The notes beneath the pieces were generated by a model that did no database searches, was not told the DNA's origin, and worked only from the letters and a program-made list of their open reading frames with translations. 64,000 nt of DNA from Caballeronia zhejiangensis (lineage in GTDB: Bacteria; Pseudomonadota; Gammaproteobacteria; Burkholderiales; Burkholderiaceae): positions 62,001 to 126,000 of the forward strand of contig NZ_JFHD01000002.1 in assembly GCF_000698575.1 (NCBI RefSeq), written 5' to 3'. The translations under genes and the position numbers were made by a program. Each line of letters opens with the position of its first letter. The first letter of the stretch is position 1. Below are positions 18,572 through 29,062 of the stretch, in pieces.

Positions 18572-19309
18572 CGGCAATCGGCGCGATTGCGTCAGCGCGC
18601 GCAGCGAGCGCACCGTGCGATCCACATAGTGCGGCCGCCCGGAACCGGGCTTGCGAATCGACAGCCCGCCGTTCGACGTTTTCGCGACCGGCAGATGTCC
18701 GACGATCCACACGGTGCGAATCCCGAGCCGCCGATACGACTTCAGATGCCCGCGCGTGTCCTCGACGAGAATCGCGTCCTCGAGACGCACGTGCGCGCGG
18801 CGCATCGCGTGGCGGAGCATCGGCGCATCCGGCTTGGCGCGCCAATGGTGGCCGCTGCGCATGTCTTCGATGGCAATCACGCGCTCGAACAGCTTCGCGA
18901 TGCCCAGTTCCGCGAGCACCGTGCGCGCGTAGAGCGTCGGCGCGTTGGTGAGCACGATCTTGCGTCCGGGCAGCGCGCGCAGCATGCGCGTGAGGCCGCG
19001 TTCGGCGCGCAGCATCGACGCAAGATCGGGAAACGTGTGCACCTCGTGCAGGAAGTCGGCGGCATCGACGCCGTGATGCCGCACGAGCCCGAGCAGCGTC
19101 GCGCCGTAACGCACGGTATAGCCGACGCGCAGCCGGTTCGCCTCGTCGACGTCGACGTTCAGGCGATCCATGATGTACTGCGTCATGCCGCGATTGATCG
19201 CCGGAAACACCGCGTGCGACGCGTGATGCAGCGTGTTGTCGAGATCGAAGAGCCAGACGGGGCCGCGCGTCTTGACGCGGCGTCGGCGGGAAATGCGTTG
19301 CGCGGTCAT
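18557..19309 (-). CDS. HAD-superfamily pyrimidine 5'-nucleotidase-like phosphatase
   Basis: The 250-residue protein has HAD motif I as LFDLDNTLHHAS (Asp22 nucleophile, Asp24), motif II in IVLTNAP, motif III Lys in RAKPDAPML, and motif IV in LEDAILVEDTRGHLKSYRRLG. The DNTL and NRGMTQYIMDRLNVD segments resemble the Sdt1/YjjG-like pyrimidine nucleotidase group. The substrate is not determinable. It follows argB on the same strand, with a terminator hairpin between them. Its 3' end overlaps the toxin gene by 15 nt, convergently. Confidence 0.85.
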   Translation of the reverse strand: MTAQRISRRRRVKTRGPVWLFDLDNTLHHASHAVFPAINRGMTQYIMDRLNVDVDEANRLRVGYTVRYGATLLGLVRHHGVDAADFLHEVHTFPDLASMLRAERGLTRMLRALPGRKIVLTNAPTLYARTVLAELGIAKLFERVIAIEDMRSGHHWRAKPDAPMLRHAMRRAHVRLEDAILVEDTRGHLKSYRRLGIRTVWIVGHLPVAKTSNGGLSIRKPGSGRPHYVDRTVRSLRALTQSRRLPLHPK

Positions 19310-19327
19310 CGTGCGCCGTTATCGTAA

Positions 19328-19356
19328 GAACGCCCGCGCGAAGGCGGGCGTCTTTA
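19328..19356 (-). terminator. Terminator-like hairpin after argB
   Basis: CGCCCGC-CTTCGC-GCGGGCG read on the minus strand, followed by TTCTT. It lies 15 nt after the argB stop and just before the HAD gene start. The flanking AAGAC/GTCTT lets it work weakly in both directions. Partial read-through into the HAD gene is likely unless that gene has its own promoter. Confidence 0.6.
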
Positions 19357-19370
19357 GCAAGGGAACAAGC

Positions 19371-20294
<924 letters not shown>

Positions 20295-20412
20295 TTAAAC
20301 ACGCCGAATTGTACAGGACCGACGCTCCGCGGCAGGACGAATTGCCGCGGTCGCGCCACGTTTTCCGGCGGGCGTTCCGGCGTGCGATCATCGTTTCGGC
20401 ATTGATGACAAG

Positions 20413-20634
20413 ATGATGAACCCATCCACGGAAACGAACGAACGCGAAGCGCCGGGCGCGCAGGTTTGCGAACGCTGCGGCGCGACGTTTCGCTGCGGCG
20501 CGCTCGCGGGCGATGCGTCGTGCTGGTGCGCGTCGCTGCCCGCGTTGCCGCTGGATCGATTGCGGCCCGGCATTCGTTGTCTGTGTCCCGCGTGTCTCAC
20601 AACGGAAGCCGGGCGCGGCACGACTTCCAGTTAG
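20413..20634 (+). CDS. Small cysteine-rich CWC-type protein
   Basis: This 73-residue protein carries paired Cys motifs CERCGATFRC, SCWC and CLCPAC, matching the cysteine-rich CWC family of predicted zinc- or metal-binding proteins. The CWC tripeptide itself is present as S-C-W-C-A-S. The function of the family is unknown. It is followed after 108 nt by the sensor kinase gene on the same strand. Its length and cysteine spacing look intact. Confidence 0.75.
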   Translation: MMNPSTETNEREAPGAQVCERCGATFRCGALAGDASCWCASLPALPLDRLRPGIRCLCPACLTTEAGRGTTSS

Positions 20635-20742
20635 CAGAGCGCGTGCCGAGGTGCGACAAATCGCGCCAGATGTCGCAGCAGGCGGGATGCAAACGGGATA
20701 ATGTCGCACGGAGCGCGCACGCGCTAACACGCACTCAATCAG

Positions 20743-22041
20743 ATGCATCGCATAACCAACACCGGACGGGTCAATCTCGGTCATCTTTTCTGGCTTCGCT
20801 CGCTCGCGATCATCGGCCAGCTGACGACCATCGCCGTCGTCCAGATATTCTTCGGCGCGAAGCTTCCGCTGCCCGCGATGCTGCTCGTCATCGCGCTCGA
20901 AATGGTCTTCAACGGCCTCACTTGGATGCGCGTCGCGCGGGCGCGTCCGGAAACCAATCTCGAACTGTTCGGGCAGATGCTCGTCGACCTCGGCGCGCTG
21001 TCGGCGCTGCTGTTCCTGTCCGGCGGCGCGACCAATCCGTTCGTCACGCTTTATCTGCCGTCGCTCGCGATCGCCGCCGCCGTCCTGCCGTGGACGATGA
21101 TGACCTGCCTCGCGCTCTTCGCCGTCACCTGTTACGCGCTGCTTAGTTACAACTATGTGCCGCTCAACATCGAGAATCCGGCCAATCTGTTTGATTATTT
21201 CCGCACGGGCCTGTGGGTCAACTTCATGGTGAGCGTTGTGCTGATCGGCTGGTTCGTCGCGCGCATGTCGCGGGCGCTGCGCGTGCGCGACGCCGCGCTC
21301 GCCGACGCGCAGCAGCGTCATCTTCGCGATGAACGGGCCGTCGCGCTCGGCGTGCAGGCGGCGACCGTCGCGCACGAAATGGGCACGCCGCTTTCGACCA
21401 TCGCGATGCTGTCGGAGGAATTGCGCGATTCCGCCGCGCACGACAAGAACCTCGCGCCCTACGCGGCCGATTTCGAATTGCTCGAACAGCAGATGGCTTT
21501 GTGCACGTCCGCGCTCGCGCGCCTGCGCAGCCGCGCGACCGGGCCGTCGAGCCGCCAGGCGCTCGACGAGTGGCTGTCGAGTTTCATCGAGCAATGGCGT
21601 CTGCGGCATCCGCAGGTGAAATTCGCGCAAATCGACCGGACGCCCGCGGATGCATCGATCGACGATGCCGTCGCCGTCGGACAGATTTTGACGATCCTGC
21701 TCGACAACGCCGCGCGCGCGAGCAGCGAATCGGTGACGCTGCAGGCGTCGGCGGAAACCGTCGACGAACTGGATTACGTGCGCTTCGACGTGTGCGACCG
21801 CGGTCCGGGCATTCCTGCCGCGCTGCGCGGCACGCTGGGCGCCGGACCGGTGGACAGCACGCAGGGCGGACACGGCGTCGGGTTATATCTGGCGTTCGCG
21901 GCGGCGGCGCGGCTCGCAGGTTCGATCGAACTGATCGACGGCAAGCCGCGCGGCACGTGCGCCGTGTTGCGCCTGCCGAATCGCGGCGCGGTGGCGGCGC
22001 CCGCGCAGACGGCAAGAACTGAACGAAGCGGCGCGGCCTGA
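20743..22041 (+). CDS. regB: RegB/PrrB-type redox-sensing histidine kinase
   Basis: The 432-residue membrane sensor kinase has about six hydrophobic segments in residues 18-172. The RegB hallmark GGATNPF (94-100), the quinone-binding loop, is present. The H-box VAHEMGTPLST carries His211. Cys254 in EQQMALCTSALARLR aligns with the redox-active cysteine region of RegB. The catalytic ATPase domain has the N-box DNAARAS, G1 box CDRGPGIP and G2 box GGHGVGLYL. RegB/PrrB kinases sense the redox state of the ubiquinone pool and control respiration-related genes. The cognate regulator follows after 45 nt. Confidence 0.88.
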   Translation: MHRITNTGRVNLGHLFWLRSLAIIGQLTTIAVVQIFFGAKLPLPAMLLVIALEMVFNGLTWMRVARARPETNLELFGQMLVDLGALSALLFLSGGATNPFVTLYLPSLAIAAAVLPWTMMTCLALFAVTCYALLSYNYVPLNIENPANLFDYFRTGLWVNFMVSVVLIGWFVARMSRALRVRDAALADAQQRHLRDERAVALGVQAATVAHEMGTPLSTIAMLSEELRDSAAHDKNLAPYAADFELLEQQMALCTSALARLRSRATGPSSRQALDEWLSSFIEQWRLRHPQVKFAQIDRTPADASIDDAVAVGQILTILLDNAARASSESVTLQASAETVDELDYVRFDVCDRGPGIPAALRGTLGAGPVDSTQGGHGVGLYLAFAAAARLAGSIELIDGKPRGTCAVLRLPNRGAVAAPAQTARTERSGAA

Positions 22042-22086
22042 ACTCGAACTCAGGCGCACGCGAGCGGCATTTTGGAGAAGAAACAC

Positions 22087-22629
22087 ATGAGCGATACCAA
22101 CTTCCTGATCATCGACGACGATGAAGTCTTTGCCGGCATTCTCGCCCGCGGCCTGACACGGCGCGGTTTCACGCCGCATCAGGCACACAATGCGGACGAA
22201 GCGCTGAAGCTCGCCAACCAGCACAAATTCGGCATGATCACCGTCGATCTTCACTTGGGCAACGATTCCGGCCTGCGCCTCGTCGCGCCGCTGCGCGACC
22301 TGCAACCGGACGCGCGCATTCTCGTGCTGACCGGCTACGCGAGCATCGCGACGGCCGTGCAGGCGGTGAAGGACGGCGCGGACAACTATCTCGCGAAGCC
22401 GGCGAACGTCGAGTCGATTCTTTCCGCGCTGCACGAGCAGGCGAGCGAGCAGACGGCCGAAGAGGCGATCGAGAACCCGACGCTGCTTTCGGTTGCTCGG
22501 CTCGAATGGGAGCACATCCAGCGCGCGCTGGCGGAGAACAACGGCAATATTTCCGCGACGGCGCGCGCGCTCAACATGCATCGGCGCACGCTGCAGCGCA
22601 AATTGGCGAAGAAACCGGTGCGGCAGTAA
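22087..22629 (+). CDS. regA: RegA/PrrA-type response regulator
   Basis: This 180-residue regulator has a receiver domain with the acidic pocket IIDDDE (9-14), phosphoacceptor Asp54 (TVDLHLGNDSG), the conserved Thr in VLTGYAS and Lys in YLAKPAN. A C-terminal Fis-type helix-turn-helix (NNGNISATARALNMHRRTLQRKL) follows, joined by a short linker. That layout is the RegA/PrrA/ActR architecture. The start at 22087 (MSDTNFLI) is preferred because GGAGAAG lies 6 nt upstream; the ATG at 22072 would place that ribosome site inside the gene. It is co-transcribed with regB. Confidence 0.9.
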   Translation: MSDTNFLIIDDDEVFAGILARGLTRRGFTPHQAHNADEALKLANQHKFGMITVDLHLGNDSGLRLVAPLRDLQPDARILVLTGYASIATAVQAVKDGADNYLAKPANVESILSALHEQASEQTAEEAIENPTLLSVARLEWEHIQRALAENNGNISATARALNMHRRTLQRKLAKKPVRQ

Positions 22630-23070
22630 GGCGGATGACGCCCGAGGAAGCTCGGCGTCGATTCGATATCGATGCGTTCGAAAATCGCATCGACGAAAAC
22701 GGGCGCCCAAAAAAAGAACCGCCCAAGCCGGGTGCCAAGGGCGGAAATCGGAGAGTTGCAACGACATGCGCGTACATGGAACACGCATGGACAAAGCATA
22801 CGTTGCAGCGTTGGACGCCCAAATCAGAAAATTCCCAATTAGGAATTTGCTTAGGTTGTCTGCTACTTAGCAGCAATTTGCGGATTTCTTTCGGACGAGC
22901 TTTCGCGGTTCTTTCGTCCTCGTTTCAGCGTCCATTTCGCCGGCGTTATCTCCTTCATACGCGCTCAAGAATTTTGCAGCGAGCGCCGTAAAGCCACTCT
23001 GTGCGCGAACCGAAGTTTGCGCCGCGCCGTCCGCGGGCGTCGTCCGCGGGGCGTGAAAGAGGAGACTTCG
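22630..23070. other. 441-nt gap between regA and the chemoreceptor gene
   Basis: No recognisable gene. A reading frame from the ATG at 22635 to 22991 begins plausibly after AAGGCGG (MTPEEARRRFDIDAF, charged and Pro/Lys-rich) but loses normal composition after about 45 codons and matches no family known to me. The stretch 22800-22890 is AT-rich. It holds an AAATTCC-N6-GGAATTT dyad and CTGCT-ACTT-AGCAG followed by a few T, which could end the regBA transcript weakly. Confidence 0.4.
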
Positions 23071-24648
23071 ATGAAATGGTTTGACCGCCTGTCCGTGCTC
23101 AGCAAGCTTTTGCTGTCTTTCGCGGTCGTGATTCTGTTCACTGCGTGCGTGGGCGCCACCGGCGTGGTTTCGCTCGCGAAGATGAACTTCCTGATCGAGG
23201 AAATCGGCGACCGTCACATGGACGGCCTCTATTGGGTCGAGGAAATCAACAAGCACAAGCTCAACACGGACCTCGCCGCCGCCAACCTCACTTTCGCCGA
23301 CGATGCCGGCAAGGAAAAGCTGAAGGAAGGCATGGCCGGATCGCTCGACAGCATGCACCGCGCGTTCGAGCGCATGCGCCCGACGATGCGCTCGGCAGAA
23401 AGCCTCGCGCTCTACGATGCGGCCAGCAAGTCCGTCGCCGCGTGGGAAGACATCGTGCTGATGCAGATGGGCAAGAAAGCGATGCCCGTCGACGTCGATC
23501 AGATGGGCCTCATCGCGCGCGCGATCGCCGCGAGCGAGAAGGCGCGCGAATCGCTTGAGCGTCTCGCCGACTTCAAGCGCAAGCGCGCGACCGAGGCGCG
23601 CAGCAGCGCGGCATCGGAGTATGAAACGATGCGCGTCGTGATGCTCGCGCTCGTGTTCGGCGCGATGGTCGCGGGCGCGTTGCTCGCGGTGCTGATCGGG
23701 CGGCGTCTGTCGGCGCAACTCGGCGGCGAGCCGGCGTACGCGGCGGATATCGCCGACCGCATCGCGCGCGGCGATCTGGCGACGCGCGTCGTGACGCGTC
23801 CCGGTGACGACAGCAGCATGCTCGCGAGCCTCGGCAACATGAGCGCGAAGCTCGCGGACATCGTCGGCGGGATTCGGCATTCGAGCGATTCGATCCTGTA
23901 CGCATCGCGCGAAATCGCGCAGGGCAACACCGATCTGTCGCAGCGCACGGAAGAGCAGGCGGCGTCGCTGGAAGAAACCGCGTCGAGCATGGAGCAGCTC
24001 ACGCAGACCGTGCGGCAGAACGCGAGCAACGCGGACGAAGCGAGCGGGCTCGCGCGCGGCGCGTCGGATGTATCGGCGCGCGGCAGCGAGCTCGTGGGCG
24101 AGGTCGTCGACAACATGCGCGAACTGGCGTCGGGCTCGAAGCGCATGACGGACATCATCGCGGTGATCGAAGGCATCGCGTTCCAGACGAACATACTCGC
24201 GCTGAACGCGGCCGTGGAAGCGGCGCGCGCCGGCGAGGAAGGGCGCGGCTTCGCGGTGGTCGCGGGCGAAGTGCGCTCGCTCGCGCAGCGGAGCGCGACG
24301 TCGGCGAAGGAAATCAAGGAGCTGATCGAAGCGTCGACGGCGCGCGTGGACAGCGGCGCGGCGCTCGCCGAGCGTGCCGGCGCGACGATGGCCGAAGTCA
24401 CGCAGGCCGTGCAGCGCGTGACGGACATCATGGCGCAGATTTCGTCGGCATCGCATGAGCAGAGCGCGGGCATCGAGCAGGTGAATCGTGCGGTCGCGCA
24501 GATGGACGAGGTGACGCAGCAGAACGCGGCGCTCGTCGAACAGGCCGCCGCCGCGGCGGGCGCGATGGCCGATCAGGCCGAGCAATTGAAGAGCGCGGTC
24601 GCGGTTTTCGAGCTGGAGCGCGACGTCTCCGGCGCGGGAAAAGTGTGA
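23071..24648 (+). CDS. Methyl-accepting chemotaxis protein (Tar-like)
   Basis: The 525-residue chemoreceptor has an N-terminal membrane segment at about 10-32, a periplasmic four-helix-bundle ligand domain (about 35-185), a second membrane segment (about 190-212, [21 protein letters not shown]), a HAMP domain (about 213-270) and a long cytoplasmic coiled coil. The highly conserved signalling tip is [44 protein letters not shown], given here only as a landmark near residues 365-410. No C-terminal NWETF-type pentapeptide for CheR/CheB tethering is present. The ligand is unknown. The start at 23071 has AGAGGAGA upstream. No other che genes are nearby. Confidence 0.93.
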   Translation: MKWFDRLSVLSKLLLSFAVVILFTACVGATGVVSLAKMNFLIEEIGDRHMDGLYWVEEINKHKLNTDLAAANLTFADDAGKEKLKEGMAGSLDSMHRAFERMRPTMRSAESLALYDAASKSVAAWEDIVLMQMGKKAMPVDVDQMGLIARAIAASEKARESLERLADFKRKRATEARSSAASEYETMRVVMLALVFGAMVAGALLAVLIGRRLSAQLGGEPAYAADIADRIARGDLATRVVTRPGDDSSMLASLGNMSAKLADIVGGIRHSSDSILYASREIAQGNTDLSQRTEEQAASLEETASSMEQLTQTVRQNASNADEASGLARGASDVSARGSELVGEVVDNMRELASGSKRMTDIIAVIEGIAFQTNILALNAAVEAARAGEEGRGFAVVAGEVRSLAQRSATSAKEIKELIEASTARVDSGAALAERAGATMAEVTQAVQRVTDIMAQISSASHEQSAGIEQVNRAVAQMDEVTQQNAALVEQAAAAAGAMADQAEQLKSAVAVFELERDVSGAGKV

Positions 24649-24793
24649 CGCGTCGCGGGCATGCGACGGCCAAACGGTCGTAATATCGGCTCGCTTGCCA
24701 CCCGAGAGCCCGCTCCGTACACTCGCGCCTGATTTTTTCAGATCGAGCGCGCCGCACGGAGCGGCGCCTCACCGCCGCCAAGGAGCCCCGCCG

Positions 24794-26095
24794 ATGTCCG
24801 ATTCCTATTTCCCGCGCTGGCCGGTCCAGCCGGACGCCCAGGAGGGTCGCGTCGTCGGGCCCGACCAGCGCCTCGCCTGGCCGCAGATGATCGCGATGGG
24901 CGTTCAGCACGTCGTCGCGATGTTCGGCTCGACCGTGCTCGCGCCGCTCTTGATGGGCTTCGATCCCAATCTGTGCATCTTCATGTCGGGCATCGGCACG
25001 TTGCTGTTTTTCGTGCTGGTCGGCGGGCGCGTGCCGAGTTATCTCGGTTCGAGCTTCGCGTTCATTGGCCTCGTGATCGCGGTGACGGGATACAGCGGTC
25101 ACGGCCCGAACCTGAACATACCGGTGGCGCTCGGCGGGATCATTGCGTGCGGCGTGGCTTACACGATCATCGGATTGATCGTTGCGGCGGTCGGCACGAA
25201 GTGGATCGAAGCGCTGATGCCGCCGGTCGTGACGGGCGCGATCGTCTGCGTGATCGGGCTGAATCTCGCGCCAATCGCGGTGAAAGGCGTGATGGGCAGC
25301 AGCTTCGAATCGTGGATGGCGCTCGTCACCGTGCTGTGCGTGGGCGGCGTCGCGGTGTTCGCGCGCGGGATGGCGCAGCGGCTGCTGATCCTGATCGGCC
25401 TCGCGATCGCGTACATCATTTATGCGGCGCTCACGAACGGGATGGGCATGGGCAAGCCGATCGACTTTTCGATCGTCGCGAACGCTGCGTGGTTCGGCAT
25501 GCCGCACTTCACCGCGCCTGTCTTCGAAGCCCCGGCGATGACGCTGATCGCGCCGGTCGCGATCATTCTCGTCGCGGAGAATCTCGGGCACATCAAGGCT
25601 GTCGGCGCGATGACCGGCAAGAGTCTCGACAAGTACATCGGACGCGCGTTCATCGGCGACGGGCTGGCGACGATTGCATCGGGCTTTGCCGGGGGCACCG
25701 GTGTGACGACGTATGCCGAGAACATCGGCGTGATGGCCGTCACGAAGATCTATTCGACGCTCGTGTTCGTGATCGCGGCGCTGTTCGCGATCGTGCTCGG
25801 GTTTTCGCCGAAGTTCGGCGCGCTGATTCAGACGATTCCGGGGCCGGTGCTCGGCGGTGTGTCGATCGTCGTGTTCGGGCTTATCGCGGTGACGGGCGCG
25901 CGCATTTGGGTCGTAAACAAGGTGAATTTTTCGGATAACCGGAATCTGATCGTTGCGGCGGTGACGCTCGTGCTCGGGACCGGGGATTTCACGCTGAAGC
26001 TCGGTGGGTTCGCTCTCGGTGGCATCGGGACGGCTACGTTCGGCGCTATCATCTTTTATGCGCTGTTGCGGCGGCGGGGGGCGGGGGTGGTTTGA
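24794..26095 (+). CDS. Uracil/xanthine permease (NCS2 family)
   Basis: The 433-residue inner-membrane protein has about 14 hydrophobic segments and belongs to the nucleobase:cation symporter-2 family. Landmarks are MGVQHVVAMFGSTVLAPLL near the N-terminus, VAIILVAENLGHIKAVG (substrate-binding Glu), and the NCS2 signature TGVTTYAENIGVMAVTKIYS. These fit the UraA/uracil branch better than the xanthine branch, but specificity is inferred. AAGGAGCCC precedes the ATG at 24794. No terminator was seen; a hairpin AGCGCGTC/GACGCGCT at 26188-26210 lacks a T-run. Confidence 0.92.
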   Translation: MSDSYFPRWPVQPDAQEGRVVGPDQRLAWPQMIAMGVQHVVAMFGSTVLAPLLMGFDPNLCIFMSGIGTLLFFVLVGGRVPSYLGSSFAFIGLVIAVTGYSGHGPNLNIPVALGGIIACGVAYTIIGLIVAAVGTKWIEALMPPVVTGAIVCVIGLNLAPIAVKGVMGSSFESWMALVTVLCVGGVAVFARGMAQRLLILIGLAIAYIIYAALTNGMGMGKPIDFSIVANAAWFGMPHFTAPVFEAPAMTLIAPVAIILVAENLGHIKAVGAMTGKSLDKYIGRAFIGDGLATIASGFAGGTGVTTYAENIGVMAVTKIYSTLVFVIAALFAIVLGFSPKFGALIQTIPGPVLGGVSIVVFGLIAVTGARIWVVNKVNFSDNRNLIVAAVTLVLGTGDFTLKLGGFALGGIGTATFGAIIFYALLRRRGAGVV

Positions 26096-26280
26096 GGGTT
26101 TTTGCCGCTCGGTTTCAATTTCTTGGGTTTGAGGACATTGCGCTCGTACGGGGCGGCATCGGTGGATGACGTCCCTCAAACCGCGCAAGCGCGTCCGTCG
26201 CAGACGCGCTGGCTCAGCGATCGACGCGCCACAGCGCGCGTCGCCACCTCAGCCGATCCATCCGCTCTTCCTGATCGATT

Positions 26281-26845
26281 TCATCCCCCCGAACGCGCTC
26301 GCTCGTAGAACTCCTGAGTCGCTGCGCGCCGCTTGAAGATCTGCGCAGCGGGCTGAATTATCAACAGAAAGCCTAGCCCCGCGGCCGCGATACTCCAAAA
26401 CTAGCCAGGGCCGAACTCGCCCGCTTCGCCCAGGATCAGCAGCAACACGGTCAGGCAAACGAAGCCGTATGAAGTCGACATTCGAATCAGGCTCAGGTTC
26501 GGCTCGACGGCGCGCGAGCGGGGCATAGTCCTTGCCGATCAAATTCAGCCGGACACCTTCGGCGGCAGGCGTGACTACGACCTGCGGACCTTGCCCGTAC
26601 CGCATCAATTCAGCCGCGAGTGCTTGCGTCAGCAGCGGGCTGGCCGGTCCGGGAAGGCCGATTGCATGATCGAGGTCGAGCAAGGTCAATTCCGGCTCGC
26701 TGTCCTTCACCGCTGCGCGCATCACGTGCCCGTCGGGTTTGGACAGACCGCTTATCCACATGTGCTTCAGGCGCTTGACCGGCGTCGGCTCGGCAGTGAC
26801 AAGCGTCTTGATGGCGTCAGGTATGTCGTCTGTTGTCGTGGGCAT
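26281..26845 (-). pseudogene. Frameshifted, stop-interrupted membrane protein of unknown function
   Basis: The minus-strand frame from ATG at 26845 (MPTTTDDIPDAIKTLV) gives a soluble N-terminal part of about 110 residues. Near 26505 the sense of the protein moves to the +1 frame, where RAVEPNLSLIRMSTSYGF and two clear hydrophobic segments (VCLTVLLLILG and AAAGLGFLLIIQP) follow. An in-frame TAG (about 26402-26404) interrupts the shifted frame between the two segments, and a TGA ends it at 26281. The original gene thus encoded roughly 185 residues with two C-terminal membrane helices. One frameshift plus one stop argues for a decaying gene, although a sequencing error cannot be excluded. Confidence 0.6.
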
Positions 26846-27068
26846 CGAGCGAAAGAGCCGCGCCTAAGTTAGCCATGCGAAGAATATCGTGCAAGCCGTT
26901 TAATAAGTGTGTGAATTTTGACGCGCCGCTCTTGCGAAAATCAGTCGATACGCCGGACGGGAGAATCAGTGTTGTTTTTGCGCGTTCAGGCGAGGCGAGA
27001 TAGTCTTAACACAGGAACGAGGCCAATACACACCAAGAATCAAGACCACGGCAAAAACCTCAAAGCCC

Positions 27069-28718
27069 CTACCCACCACTCCCCCGCTTCCGATTCACAA
27101 TAGCAGTCTCCGAAAGATCCACCTCCCGCATCAGCTTATTGAGCGTTTCATCGTTGATATGCTGCAACGAGCGCAGCTTCAGCAATTCCGCTCGCTCGGC
27201 CCGCAACGCCGCCATCTTCAACCGCGTCTCCACCATTTCGCTCTTTTTCGCGGCCTTGCGCGACGCTTCTTCGTCGCCGAGCGATTCCAGCCGTCTGCGA
27301 TACATGCTCATCACGCGCGCGGTCGAATCGGCGCAACGCGCGGACGCGGCTTCGTCCATCTGTTCGATGAGCTCATCATGCGTATCGTCGATCGCGCGAA
27401 TCGCGGCCTGCGCCGCGCGGCGACGCGCCATGCGCTCCTCCACCGCATGCGGATTCTTCTCGCGCTCGATGCCGCGCAGCATCAGCGGCAAGCCGACGAC
27501 GGCGATCAGGAGCGACGCCAGAATCACCGCCGACGCGATGAAAATCGCCAGATCGCGCCCGGCGAGCGTCACGGGCAGCGACAGCACGCCCGCCAGCGTC
27601 ACGGCACCGCGCACGCCGCCGATCGTCGTCAGCGCCAGCGTGCGAAAACCGGGCGCGGCGCTGTCGAGGCCCTGCTTCGCCGTACGGCGCGCGGCGACCC
27701 AGCGCAGCGAATACACCCACACGAAACGCAACGCATAAAGCGCGATCAGCGTCGCGAACACATAGCCGATCAACAGCCCCACCTGCGCGTTGCCGTCGTG
27801 ATGCGCCTCGATCAGCGCCTGCCCGATGATGTGTGGAAACTGCAGCCCGAGCAGGATGAACACCATGCCGTTGAAGACGAATTCGATCATCGTCCAGGTG
27901 CTCGTCATGCGCACGCGCACCGCGCTCGGAATGCCTTCACGCAAGCTCTGAATGTTCATCATCATGCCCGCCGACACCGCCGCCAGAATGCCCGAGCAGC
28001 CAACGTGCTCGGCCATCACGTACGACGCGAACGGAATCAGGATCGTGAGGATGACGCCCGCGGCGGGATCGTCGTCGTCGGAGAATTTCAGCAGGCGCGA
28101 CGGAATCTCGGTGACGGCCCAACTGATCGCCGCGCCGATCGCCAACCCGCCCGCCGCGATGATGAAAAAGCTGACCGTCGCGTCGCGCAGCGAGAACACG
28201 CCCGTCAGCGCGGCCGCGATCGCGAACTTGAGTGCGACGAGGCCCGACGCGTCGTTCATCAGCGCCTCGCCTTCGAGAACGTGCATCAGGTTCGCGGGAA
28301 TCCGGTTGCGCCCGGCGATGCCCGTCAGCGCGACGGCATCGGTCGGCGAAAGCACGGCGGCGAGCGCGAACGCGATGGGCAGCGGCATCGACGGAATCAT
28401 CGCGTGCAGGAAATAGCCGAGCACGCCGACGGTGATGAACACGAGCCCGAGCGCAAGCATCAGGATCGCGCGGCGCTGCATGTACAGCTCGCGCTTCGGT
28501 ATGCGCCAGCCGTCCGCGAACAGCAGCGGCGGAATGAAGAGCAGCATGAAAAGTTCAGGATCGAACGTGACGTGCAGCGCGAAGCCCGGCCACGCGAGGC
28601 ACGCGCCGATCGCGATCTGGATGAGCGGCAGCGGCAGCTTGATCGGAAGCAGGCTCAGTCCGAATCCCGAAAGCGCGACAGCCAGCAGAAGAATGAGAAC
28701 GGTAAAAACGATTTCCAT
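27069..28718 (-). CDS. CPA1-family Na+/H+ antiporter
   Basis: The 549-residue protein has about twelve membrane segments in residues 1-400 and a hydrophilic, helical C-terminal tail (about 410-549). The tail has heptad-like Arg/Glu runs, as in bacterial NhaP/YjcE-type antiporters. Conserved CPA1 motifs are LFIPPLLFADGWRI, the SPTDAVALTGI segment at about 124-134, and the ND pair at about 155-156 (ALMNDASGLVALK), which carries the essential ion-binding Asp. The start at 28718 (MEIVFTVLI) was chosen over longer frames because the preceding residues are Arg/Ser-rich and not conserved in character. It exports Na+ (or K+) in exchange for protons. Confidence 0.9.
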   Translation of the reverse strand: MEIVFTVLILLLAVALSGFGLSLLPIKLPLPLIQIAIGACLAWPGFALHVTFDPELFMLLFIPPLLFADGWRIPKRELYMQRRAILMLALGLVFITVGVLGYFLHAMIPSMPLPIAFALAAVLSPTDAVALTGIAGRNRIPANLMHVLEGEALMNDASGLVALKFAIAAALTGVFSLRDATVSFFIIAAGGLAIGAAISWAVTEIPSRLLKFSDDDDPAAGVILTILIPFASYVMAEHVGCSGILAAVSAGMMMNIQSLREGIPSAVRVRMTSTWTMIEFVFNGMVFILLGLQFPHIIGQALIEAHHDGNAQVGLLIGYVFATLIALYALRFVWVYSLRWVAARRTAKQGLDSAAPGFRTLALTTIGGVRGAVTLAGVLSLPVTLAGRDLAIFIASAVILASLLIAVVGLPLMLRGIEREKNPHAVEERMARRRAAQAAIRAIDDTHDELIEQMDEAASARCADSTARVMSMYRRRLESLGDEEASRKAAKKSEMVETRLKMAALRAERAELLKLRSLQHINDETLNKLMREVDLSETAIVNRKRGSGG

Positions 28719-29062
28719 GTGTGCGCTACTGCACCAGACGCACGAACGGCTGTGCGCGCGGCGTCTAGCATTGTTTCGATGAGCGCAAAGTTTAGCGTTT
28801 GCTCGCGATGCGGGCAGCGGACGCGCCGCCGGCTTTCGCACCGCGACGGTGCGCGTGCACCTGAAATCGCCTGCTGACGGTGCACGCGGGACGCAAAACA
28901 CCGGCTGCGCGCAGCGCGCTCTGCGCATGGAGCTTGCTTTACCGAAAGCCACGGGACAGAGAGACTCCCGGCGAGATCACCGAGGGCAGTTCTTATGACA
29001 ATGGTATGGGGCATCACGCAGCCGAGTGCGTTTCGCCACGGCGTTCAGGCGAGGGCATCGGC
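28719..29062. other. 344-nt divergent region between antiporter and EAL genes
   Basis: This region must carry promoters for both neighbours, but no convincing -35/-10 pair was seen. It contains a perfect CGCACCG-CGA-CGGTGCG hairpin at 28837-28853. The plus-strand frame remains open here, so an earlier start for the EAL protein (for example at 29006) cannot be excluded. Confidence 0.4.

Noticed and set aside
22867..24585. 572-codon minus-strand frame opposite the chemoreceptor
   Set aside because: Antisense to strongly conserved chemoreceptor signalling sequence; composition is typical of shadow frames.
24428..26188. 586-codon minus-strand frame opposite the NCS2 permease
   Set aside because: His/Arg/Asp-rich antisense frame with no domain; the plus strand carries a complete permease with the family signature.
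27159..28877. 572-codon plus-strand frame opposite the Na+/H+ antiporter
   Set aside because: Antisense shadow; the opposite strand shows all CPA1 motifs and membrane segments.
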